DNA from: Nonomuraea purpurea | GTDB lineage: Bacteria > Actinomycetota > Actinomycetes > Streptosporangiales > Streptosporangiaceae | Assembly (NCBI RefSeq): GCF_042650645.1 | Contig: NZ_JBHSBI010000003.1 | Location: 310,001 to 374,000, forward strand | Direction of reading: 5' to 3' | DNA length: 64,000 bases | Part shown: one piece after another, positions 50,695-57,489 of the stretch | Position numbering within the stretch: position 1 is the first letter of the stretch | Layout: every line of letters starts with the position of its first letter | The notes under the pieces: model-generated | The model's input: only the letters and a program-made list of their open reading frames with translations | Told to the model about the DNA's origin: nothing | Databases searched by the model: none | Position numbers and translations under genes: made by a program

Positions 50695-51531
50695 TTACGA
50701 CTTCTGCAGCTGCTGCAACTGCTGGAACTGCAACGGCGCGGTCCGGCTCGCGGCGCTCAGCCGTTCCGCGGTGCTGGCGGTGACGGGCAGGGACACACCG
50801 GCCGCCTCGGCGTCGCACAGGGCCAGACGGAGCGCGTCGGCCAGCCGGGGCGCCGGGGTCCTGCTCGGGACGAACGGCTCGGCGGGCGCGCGGCCCGCGG
50901 TCAGCGCCTCGGCCAGGACCGCCCAGTCCACCCCTGCGCGCACGCCCAGCGTCAGGGCCTCGGTGAGGGCCTCGGCGTGGACGGCGGCCAGGACGTCGAA
51001 CGCGAGCCCCACGGCCCGTGCGCTGCCGGAGCGGCCCAGGCAGCGGGTCTCGCCCAAGGAGGCCAGGACGTCCCAGAGCCTGGTCATGGCGTGCCGGTCG
51101 CCGGCCGCGTACAGGCGGGCCCGGCCGGTGCGCACCGCGTGCGGGCCGCCGAGCACGCACAACTCCACCCGTCGCACTCCGCGGGCCGTGAGACGTTCGG
51201 CGGTGGAACGGGCGTAGCGGGCGGAGGTGGAGCTGGCGTCCACGAGCAGCGTGCCGCTGCCGAGCGCGGGGCGGACGTGGCCGAAGAGCCCCTCCTCCAC
51301 GGCGGCCTCGCTCCCGTAGCACACCAGCACGACCTCGGCCCCGCGCACGGCCTGGGCGATGTCGCCCGCGACGGCGGAGGCGGCTCCTGCAGTCGTGGCT
51401 CCAAGGGGGGTCGGTAAAGGGGCGGCCGAGACGGTGGGGCCGGGGAAGACGGTGACGGTGTGGCCGGTGGCGGCGAGGCGGTCGGCCAGCGCCGGTACCA
51501 GGGCGTCGTCGCCGACGACGGCGAGCCTCAC
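50695..51531 (-). CDS. Degenerate NAD-binding oxidoreductase homologue
   Basis: 278 residues from a GTG (51531) that overlaps the 47-codon gene by GTGA. Clearly a homologue of the 32227 gene (shared TAERL-AxGVRRVELC-xGGP core), but the GxGxxG motif has become VVGDDALVPAL and the catalytic-Lys position is Gly in ARAVGLAFDV. The C-terminus ends in a Gln/Leu repeat (QFQQLQQLQKS). It may be catalytically dead, a partner subunit, or re-purposed. Confidence 0.75.
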   Translation of the reverse strand: MRLAVVGDDALVPALADRLAATGHTVTVFPGPTVSAAPLPTPLGATTAGAASAVAGDIAQAVRGAEVVLVCYGSEAAVEEGLFGHVRPALGSGTLLVDASSTSARYARSTAERLTARGVRRVELCVLGGPHAVRTGRARLYAAGDRHAMTRLWDVLASLGETRCLGRSGSARAVGLAFDVLAAVHAEALTEALTLGVRAGVDWAVLAEALTAGRAPAEPFVPSRTPAPRLADALRLALCDAEAAGVSLPVTASTAERLSAASRTAPLQFQQLQQLQKS

Positions 51532-51671
51532 CAGTTCACCGCCTCGGCCTCGTCGTCCTCGTCCGGCTCCGGCCGGTCGTACCAGATGCCGGGGTCGTAG
51601 AACATGAGGGGCGGGTGCTCCGCCCAGGCGCGGGCGTAGGCCCGCAGCCATTCGCCTAGCGGCAACATCAT
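51528..51671 (-). CDS. 47-residue acidic protein, first gene of the P450 operon
   Basis: An ATG at 51671 (or 51668) opens a 47-codon frame ending at 51528 that overlaps the next start by 4 bp (GTGA). The product has a Trp/Tyr-rich centre (WLRAYARAWAEHPPL, FYDPGIWYDRP) and an acidic tail. It is too short for usual ORF cut-offs. No ribosome site is evident; the upstream SARP-like sites place the start of transcription next to the ATG, so it may be leaderless. I do not recognise it. Confidence 0.65.
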   Translation of the reverse strand: MMLPLGEWLRAYARAWAEHPPLMFYDPGIWYDRPEPDEDDEAEAVNW

Positions 51672-51678
51672 GATGCCG

Positions 51679-51721
51679 ACCGTGACCGCGCGATCTGTCG
51701 TCTCGCTGGAGCCCGGCTGGA
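51679..51721 (-). promoter_or_regulatory. Possible SARP-type leaderless promoter of the P450 operon
   Basis: Minus strand: TCCAGCC (51715-51721), TCCAGCG (51704-51710), a poor third heptamer GACAGAT (51693-51699), 8 bp, then CACGGT (51679-51684). The -10 is 7 bp from the ATG at 51671, the same geometry as the glycosyltransferase 1 promoter. Confidence 0.5.
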
Positions 51722-51740
51722 GCGCGCGCCGCGGGGCCGG

Positions 51741-51783
51741 TCGAGCCGCCGTCCAACGTCCGTCGAGCGCGCCGTACCAGATT
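51741..51783 (+). promoter_or_regulatory. SARP-type promoter of the ACP operon
   Basis: TCGAGCC (51741), TCCAACG (51752), TCGAGCG (51763) at 11-bp steps, 8 bp, CAGATT (51778-51783). Transcription should start near 51790, about 35 bp before the ACP ATG. Confidence 0.85.
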
Positions 51784-51823
51784 TCCCGCCATAAGACCGC
51801 TCTCAGTGAGACAAGGGGTGAAG

Positions 51824-52081
51824 ATGCGGGAGATCACCATCGACACGCTGGTACGGCTGCTGCGTGAGTGCGCGGGCGAGGACGAGTCGGTCGAGCTCGA
51901 CGGCGACATCCTCGACACGACGTTCGAAGCGCTCGGCTACGACTCGCTGGCCCTGTTCAACACGGTCAGCGCCATCGAGCGGGAGTACTCGCTCGAGATC
52001 TCGGAGGAGGCGGTCAGCGGCGCGAAGACGCCCGCGGACCTGCTCAAGACGGTCAACCAGGCCCTGGCGGGCACGTCCTGA
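51824..52081 (+). CDS. Acyl carrier protein
   Basis: 85 residues from ATG 51824 behind GGGGTGAAG. The phosphopantetheine serine is Ser41 in GYDSLAL. It carries the growing poly-beta-ketone chain. In most type II clusters it follows KS and CLF directly; here it heads a separate operon with the amide ligase and acyltransferase. Confidence 0.95.
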   Translation: MREITIDTLVRLLRECAGEDESVELDGDILDTTFEALGYDSLALFNTVSAIEREYSLEISEEAVSGAKTPADLLKTVNQALAGTS

Positions 52082-52091
52082 GGAGCATCGC

Positions 52092-53942
52092 ATGTGCGGA
52101 ATCGCCGGCTGGGTGGACTTCTCGCGTGACCTGACCCGCCATACGGCGACGGCCAGGGCGATGACGGCCACGATGAGCCGCAGAGGACCCGACGACGAGG
52201 GCCTGTGGCAGGACCGGCACGCCCTGCTCGGGCACCGCCGCCTGTCGGTCATCGACCTTGCGGGCGGCCACCAGCCGATGTCGGCCGAGGAGGACGGCAG
52301 GACCCAGGCGGCGGTGACGTTCTGCGGGGAGATCTACAACTTCAGGGAGCTGCGCGCCGAGCTGGTCTCGCACGGACACCGCTTTCGCACCGACAGCGAC
52401 ACCGAGGTGGTGCTGCGGGCGTACCTGCAGTGGGGCGTCGAGTTCGCCGAGCGGCTGAACGGCATGTTCGCCCTGGCCGTCTGGGACGCCCGCACGCAGG
52501 AGTTGCTGCTGCTGCGGGACCGGCTGGGCGTCAAGCCCCTGTTCTACTATCCGACGCGCTCCGGGCTGCTGTTCGGCTCGGAGCCCAAGGCCGTGCTGGA
52601 GAACCCGGAGGTGCCGCGCAGGGTCGGGCTCGACGGCCTGCGCGAGGTCCTCGACATGGTCAAGACCCCCGAGCGGGCGGTCTTCTCCGGCATGTACGAG
52701 GTGCGCCCCGGCCACCTGATCCGCCTGCGCAGGACCGGCCTGACCAAGCACCGCTACTGGTCGATCGAGGCCCGCGAGCACACCGACGACCTGGACACCA
52801 CGATCGCCACGGTCCGCGGCCTGCTGGAGGACATCGTCGGCCGGCAGCTCATGGCCGACGTGCCCGTCTGCACGCTGCTGTCGGGCGGCCTGGACTCCTC
52901 CGCGATCACGGCGCTGGCCGCCGACCGGCTGGCCTCGGCGGGGAAGGGCCCGGTGCGCTCGTTCTCCGTCGCCTTCTCCGGCGCGGAGGACGGCTTCCAG
53001 CCGGACGCGGTGCGCGGCGCGCCCGACGCCCCCTTCGCCCGCGCCCTGGCGGAGCACGTGGGGGCCCGGCACAGCGAGGTGCGGCTGAACAGCGGCGAAC
53101 TGGTGGCCGAGCAGGTGCGCGCGGCGGTGTTGCGGGCCAACGACCAGCCGCCGGCGTTCTGGGGCGACATGTGGCCCTCGCTGTTCCTGTTGTGCCGCGC
53201 GGTGCGCGAGCGCTCCACGGTGGCGCTGTCGGGTGAGGGCGCCGACGAGCTGTTCGGCGGCTACCGCTGGTTCTTCAACCCGGCCGCGGTGCACGCGGGC
53301 ACCTTCCCCTGGCTGACGCCGGGTTCCGCGCGCTACTTCGGCGGGCTGTCGCTGCTGGCCGACGAGCTGAAGGAGAAGCTCGACATCCAGCAGCACCGGC
53401 TGGCGCGCTATCACGAGGCGCTGGCCGAGGTGCCGGTGCTGCCGGAGGAGGACCGTCTCGAACGGCGCATGCGGGAGGTGACCTACCTCAACCTCACGCG
53501 GTTCCTGCAGACGCTCCTGGACCGCAAGGACCGTATGAGCATGGCCAACGGTCTGGAGGTGCGGGTGCCGTTCCTGGACCACCGCCTGATCGAGTACGTC
53601 TTCAACGTCCCCTGGGCGATGAAGGTGTTCGACGGCAGGGAGAAGGGGCTGCTGCGGGCGGCCGTCGGCGACCTGCTGCCGGAGTCCGTGCGCGACCGGA
53701 TCAAGACGCCGTACCCGGCCACCCAGGACCCCGCCTACGAGCAGGCCCTGCGTGACGAGCTCGGCGAGCTGACCGGCGGCGGCGAGCGCCCGGTGGCCGG
53801 GCTGCTCGACCCCGAGCGCGTCAAGAAGGCGGTCAACCGCCCGGCCGGCCACGTCAGCCGGCCCTACGACCGGGGCAGCCTGGAGATGGCGCTCTGGCTG
53901 ACCCGGTGGTTCACCGAGTACGACGTCACCCTCGACTACTGA
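52092..53942 (+). CDS. Asparagine-synthase-like amide ligase
   Basis: 616 residues. N-terminal class II glutaminase domain (Cys2 in MCGIAGW; HRRLSVID; GEIYNF; DSDTE) and C-terminal ATP-pyrophosphatase domain with the PP-loop LLSGGLDSS (262-270) and SGEGADELFGGY. The oxyanion Asn of AsnB (Asn74 in E. coli) is Cys78 here (FCGEIYN). Homologues in fredericamycin, pradimicin and lysolipin-type clusters join an amine to the polyketide carboxylate. Either ammonia from Gln or a free amino acid could be the nucleophile. Confidence 0.93.
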   Translation: MCGIAGWVDFSRDLTRHTATARAMTATMSRRGPDDEGLWQDRHALLGHRRLSVIDLAGGHQPMSAEEDGRTQAAVTFCGEIYNFRELRAELVSHGHRFRTDSDTEVVLRAYLQWGVEFAERLNGMFALAVWDARTQELLLLRDRLGVKPLFYYPTRSGLLFGSEPKAVLENPEVPRRVGLDGLREVLDMVKTPERAVFSGMYEVRPGHLIRLRRTGLTKHRYWSIEAREHTDDLDTTIATVRGLLEDIVGRQLMADVPVCTLLSGGLDSSAITALAADRLASAGKGPVRSFSVAFSGAEDGFQPDAVRGAPDAPFARALAEHVGARHSEVRLNSGELVAEQVRAAVLRANDQPPAFWGDMWPSLFLLCRAVRERSTVALSGEGADELFGGYRWFFNPAAVHAGTFPWLTPGSARYFGGLSLLADELKEKLDIQQHRLARYHEALAEVPVLPEEDRLERRMREVTYLNLTRFLQTLLDRKDRMSMANGLEVRVPFLDHRLIEYVFNVPWAMKVFDGREKGLLRAAVGDLLPESVRDRIKTPYPATQDPAYEQALRDELGELTGGGERPVAGLLDPERVKKAVNRPAGHVSRPYDRGSLEMALWLTRWFTEYDVTLDY

Positions 53943-53951
53943 GAGGCGCAC

Positions 53952-54947
53952 ATGCCTGAGCCGAGTCGCCCGGTGGTGCTGCTGTTCCCCGGACAGGGGG
54001 CGCAGCACCCCGGCATGGCCGTGGAGCTGTACGGCGCCGAGCCGGAGTTCACCGAGGCCATGGACGAGTTCTTCACCCTCATGGGCGAGGAGGGACGCCG
54101 GATGCGCGCCGACTGGCTCGGCGACGACCCCGGGGTCCCCCTCGACGACGCCTCGCGGGCGCAGCCGCTGCTGTTCGCGATCGGGTACGCGCTGGGCAGG
54201 ACGCTGACGGCCCGCGGGCTGCGGCCCGCGGCGCTGCTGGGCCACAGCGTCGGCGAGCTGGCGGCGGCGTGCCTGGCCGGGGTGTTCGACCTGGCCGGGG
54301 CGGCGCAGTTGATGGCGGCGCGCAGCGCGGCGATGGCGACGGTCGGCCGCGGCGGCATGCTGGCCGCCGGCCTGGCCGCCGAGGATCTGGAGGCCCGCAT
54401 CGGCGACAGGTTCCTGGCGGCCGGCGTCTCCGTGGCCGCGGTCAACGCGCCCCGCCACACTGTCGTGGCGGGGCCGGAGCCGTGGTTGTCGGACCTGGCG
54501 CGGGAGCTGGCGGCCGGCGGCGTGACGACGCGTCCGGTGCCGGCGCGCCAGCCGTTCCACTGCCCCGCGGTGCTGGGCGCGGCCGAGCTGTTCTCCGTGG
54601 GCTTCGCCGGGGTGCCGCTGGCGCCGCCCCGGGTGCCGATCAGGTCCACGGCGACGGGGCTGCCGGTGGAGCGGGCCCAGGCGCTCTCGCCCGGCTTCTG
54701 GGCCGGGCAGCTCGCCCGGCCCGTGCTGTTCTGGGCGGCGCTGGACGGCCTGCTCTCCGAGGGCGGCTACACGCTGGTGGAGGCCGGTCCTGGCCGGACC
54801 CTGTCGATGCTGGCCCGGCGGCATCCGGCCGTGCGGTCGGGCCGCAGCACCGTGCTCTCGCCGCTGCCGGCCTCGGCGCAGGGCACCCTCGCCGCGTGGA
54901 AGGCGGCGCTGGAGGAGATCGACGGCCTGGTTGCCGAGGGAGTGTGA
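53952..54947 (+). CDS. Acyltransferase (malonyl-CoA:ACP transacylase family)
   Basis: 331 residues. FPGQGAQHPGM start, nucleophile Ser99 in GHSVGELAAAC, and ARQPFH in place of the usual GAFH/YASH specificity motif. Type II clusters usually borrow the housekeeping FabD, so a dedicated AT suggests a special role: editing starter units, loading an unusual starter, or malonyl supply together with the dedicated carboxylase. Confidence 0.92.
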   Translation: MPEPSRPVVLLFPGQGAQHPGMAVELYGAEPEFTEAMDEFFTLMGEEGRRMRADWLGDDPGVPLDDASRAQPLLFAIGYALGRTLTARGLRPAALLGHSVGELAAACLAGVFDLAGAAQLMAARSAAMATVGRGGMLAAGLAAEDLEARIGDRFLAAGVSVAAVNAPRHTVVAGPEPWLSDLARELAAGGVTTRPVPARQPFHCPAVLGAAELFSVGFAGVPLAPPRVPIRSTATGLPVERAQALSPGFWAGQLARPVLFWAALDGLLSEGGYTLVEAGPGRTLSMLARRHPAVRSGRSTVLSPLPASAQGTLAAWKAALEEIDGLVAEGV

Positions 54948-54953
54948 GGAGCG

Positions 54954-55409
54954 ATGCAGGTTTCACCGCTGGCCGTGGTGGTGCTGGTGAGCAGCGGGAT
55001 GGTGGCGGGCGTGCTGTTCGCGGTGGCGCTGAGCGTGGTGCCGGCGCTGATGGCGATGCCCGCCGACCGCTATCTCTACACCACCAACCTCCTCGGCCGT
55101 AACTGGGACCCGGTCATGCCGATCCTGGTGCTGGGCACGGCGGCCGGGGACCTGGCCCTGGCGCTGATGCCGGGGCCGCAGAACGCCCGACTGCTGTTCG
55201 GGGCGACGGTCGTGCTGATGATCGCCGTCGCGGGCGTCTCGCACCTGTGCAACGTGCCGATCAACCGGATCCTGAAGAAGATCGATCCGACCGCCATCCC
55301 CGACGACTGGGCCGATCCCCGTCCGCGCTGGCGGTCCTGGCACCTGCTGCGGACCACGCTGGCCGTGGCGGCCCTGACGGCCAACAGCCTCGCCGTGGCC
55401 ATGAGCTGA
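54954..55409 (+). CDS. DUF1772 membrane protein, anthrone-oxygenase-like (copy 2)
   Basis: 151 residues, about four membrane helices, starting 6 bp after the acyltransferase stop. Clear homologue of the 35541 gene: NVPINR segment, DP..IPDDWADPRPRWRSW matched to DPGDQPADWAARDPRVQWRTW, and the LLRTTLAVAALTANS last helix. The two copies may act on different rings or as one heteromer. Confidence 0.82.
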   Translation: MQVSPLAVVVLVSSGMVAGVLFAVALSVVPALMAMPADRYLYTTNLLGRNWDPVMPILVLGTAAGDLALALMPGPQNARLLFGATVVLMIAVAGVSHLCNVPINRILKKIDPTAIPDDWADPRPRWRSWHLLRTTLAVAALTANSLAVAMS

Positions 55410-55426
55410 CCCCCGGCAGAACGTAG

Positions 55427-55471
55427 GGCCAGGCGGTGTGGCGCTCCAGTGGAGCACCACACCGCCTGGCC
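55427..55471 (+). terminator. Hairpin terminator of the ACP operon
   Basis: GGCCAGGCGGTGTGG (55427-55441) pairs with its complement (55457-55471). Inside it GCTCC/GGAGC pair again around a 3-nt loop, so the stem is about 20 bp with one internal mismatch. Confidence 0.9.
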
Positions 55472-55517
55472 GTTTCCGCTCGCCCTTCGGGGAGGGGACG
55501 GGCGTGGGGCCGACAAG

Positions 55518-55552
55518 CGATTGCCCCCGCCGTACGCCGGCGGGGGCAATCG
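55518..55552 (-). terminator. Hairpin terminator of the rmlA-acc operon
   Basis: A 15-bp perfect stem (CGATTGCCCCCGCCG, 55518-55532, with 55538-55552) and 5-nt loop, 27 bp past the biotin carboxylase stop. Confidence 0.9.
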
Positions 55553-55579
55553 AGGAGGGACGGGCGTGAGATCGGGCGG

Positions 55580-56929
55580 TCAGACGGGGTCGACGGTCTC
55601 GGCCAGGGCCGTGGTGTGCTTGCCGTCGCGGAAGAGAGGGTGGGCCAGCAGCCGGGTCAGGAAGGCGGTGGTGGTGCTGATGCCGGGCCCGCTGACCACG
55701 CACTCCCCCAGCGCCCGCTCCATGCGGGCGATGGCCTGCTCCCGGTCCGGCGCCCACACGCTGACCTTGGCCAGCAGCGGGTCGTAGAACGGCGGGATGC
55801 TCATGCCGGGCCTGACGTACTCGTCCACCCGGGTGAACGGCCCGGCCGGCAGCGTCAGCGCCTCGATGGTGCCCGCCGTGGGCAGGAAGCCCCGCGCCGG
55901 GTCCTCGGCGTTGACGCGGCACTCGATGGCCGCGCCGTTGAGGCGCACGTCGTCCTGGGTGATGCCGGGCGAGCCGGTGGCGGCCACGCGGAGCTGCTCG
56001 CGTACCAGGTCCACGCCGGTGATCAGCTCGGTGACCGGGTGTTCGACCTGGATGCGGCAGTTGACCTCGATGCAGTGGAAGTCGCCGGCGTCGTCGAGCA
56101 GGAACTCGAACGTGCCCGCCCCGACGTATCCGACGGCGCGGGCCGCCTCGACGGTCTGCTCGCACAGCCGGTCGGCCACGTCGGCGGGCAGCCCCGGCAC
56201 GGGGGTCTCCTCGATGAGTTTCTGCCGCCGCCGCTGCACCGAGCAGTCGCGCGCGCCCAGGTGCAGGACCTGCCCGTCGCGCCCCGCCAGCACCTGCACC
56301 TCGACGTGGCGGGCCGTCTCCACGTAGCGCTCCAGGTAGACCCGCTCGTCGCCGAAGACGGCGCGGGCGGAGTTGCGGGCCTGCGCGTACGCCTCGGGCA
56401 GGTCGGACGGGCGCATGGCGATGGCCATGCCCCTGCCGCCTCCGCCCGACAGGGCCTTGACGATGATCGGGAAGCCGATCTGCGCCGCGGCCTCGGCGGC
56501 CTCGCCCGCACTGGCGATCGGCCGGTGCGTGCCCGGCAGGACCGGCAGCCCGGCCGCCGACAGCACGCGCAGCGCCTCGGCCTTGTCGCCCAGCATGGAC
56601 AGCACCTCGGGCGGCGGCCCGATGAACGTCAGCCCCTCGGCCTGGCACATCTCGGCGAAGTCGGCGTCCTCCGACAGGAAGCCGTAGCCGGGGTGGATGG
56701 CCTCGGCGCCGGTCTGGTGCGCGGCCTGCAGGATGGCGGGGGCGTACAGGTAGCTGCGCTTGGCCGGGGGCGGGCCGATCCGCACGGCCTCGTCGGCCAG
56801 GCGCACGACCGGGGAGTCCTCGTCCGCGGCGGAGTAGACGGCCACCGTGCGGATGCCCATCTCCTTGCAGGTGCGGGCCACCCGCAGCGCGATCTCGCCC
56901 CGGTTGGCGATCAGGACGGTGCCGAACAT
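55580..56929 (-). CDS. accC: Acetyl-CoA carboxylase biotin carboxylase subunit
   Basis: 449 residues. ATP-grasp biotin carboxylase: IANRGEIALRVARTCKEMG, YGFLSEDADFAE, GGGGRGM ATP loop, CSVQRRRQKLIEE, EVNCRIQVEHPVTE. Charges biotin on BCCP with bicarbonate and ATP. Actinobacteria normally use a fused BC-BCCP (AccA-type), so a separate bacterial-type AccC within this cluster is a dedicated malonyl-CoA supply for the polyketide. Confidence 0.96.
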   Translation of the reverse strand: MFGTVLIANRGEIALRVARTCKEMGIRTVAVYSAADEDSPVVRLADEAVRIGPPPAKRSYLYAPAILQAAHQTGAEAIHPGYGFLSEDADFAEMCQAEGLTFIGPPPEVLSMLGDKAEALRVLSAAGLPVLPGTHRPIASAGEAAEAAAQIGFPIIVKALSGGGGRGMAIAMRPSDLPEAYAQARNSARAVFGDERVYLERYVETARHVEVQVLAGRDGQVLHLGARDCSVQRRRQKLIEETPVPGLPADVADRLCEQTVEAARAVGYVGAGTFEFLLDDAGDFHCIEVNCRIQVEHPVTELITGVDLVREQLRVAATGSPGITQDDVRLNGAAIECRVNAEDPARGFLPTAGTIEALTLPAGPFTRVDEYVRPGMSIPPFYDPLLAKVSVWAPDREQAIARMERALGECVVSGPGISTTTAFLTRLLAHPLFRDGKHTTALAETVDPV

Positions 56930-57489
56930 CAGCTCTCCTCCAGGGCGAAGAGCGCCTGGCCGTACTCGACGGAGTCGGCCTCCTCGACGAGGATCCTGGT
57001 GATCCGTCCCGCGGTGAGCGCCTGGATGGGGTTCATCATCTTCATCGCCTCCAGGATCGCGACCTGCTGTCCCGGCGCGACCAGGTCGCCCTCCTTGACG
57101 AACGGCTCGGCGCCGGGCTCCGGGCAGCGGTAGAAGGTGCCGACCATGGGCGAGTGGATGAGCGATTCCGTCACCGCCGGCGGCCCCTGGACGGCGACCG
57201 CGGCCTGCGCCCCCTGCGACGCCACGGTGGCGGCGGCCATCGCCGCGCTGCCGTCGGCGCCCATCCCGTTGAGCGCCAGGGCGCCGAGCTCGAACCCGGC
57301 GATGCCGTTCACCAGGCCGTTGCCCGGCGCGGCCACAGGAATGGCGGGCGGCTCGGCGCCGGGCCACTCGACCTCCAGGCTCACCTCGCCGACCGTCACC
57401 TTGAGCCGGCGGACGGGCCCGCCGATCGCCTCGACGAAGTCCACCGTCTGCCGGTACACCGTCTCGATCAGGTCGCCGTGATCGGCCAT
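56929..57489 (-). CDS. accB: Biotin carboxyl carrier protein
   Basis: 186 residues. C-terminal biotinyl domain with EAMKMM (biotinyl Lys) and the preceding HSPMVGTFYRCPEPGAEPFV thumb-like segment. A long Ala/Gly-rich linker (about 60-105) separates an N-terminal helical part. Its start lies inside the end of accDA, a 22-bp overlap. Confidence 0.95.
   Translation of the reverse strand: MADHGDLIETVYRQTVDFVEAIGGPVRRLKVTVGEVSLEVEWPGAEPPAIPVAAPGNGLVNGIAGFELGALALNGMGADGSAAMAAATVASQGAQAAVAVQGPPAVTESLIHSPMVGTFYRCPEPGAEPFVKEGDLVAPGQQVAILEAMKMMNPIQALTAGRITRILVEEADSVEYGQALFALEES

Larger units (their letters stand above)
55410..55579. other. Intergenic region with two strong hairpins
   Basis: 170 bp between the convergent DUF1772 and biotin carboxylase genes, made up largely of two perfect hairpins (listed separately). 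No coding sequence or promoter seen. Confidence 0.7.

Noticed and set aside
50700..50732. CTG/CAG triplet repeat as an unstable microsatellite
   Set aside because: The run is short and imperfect and simply encodes the Gln/Leu tail of the oxidoreductase.
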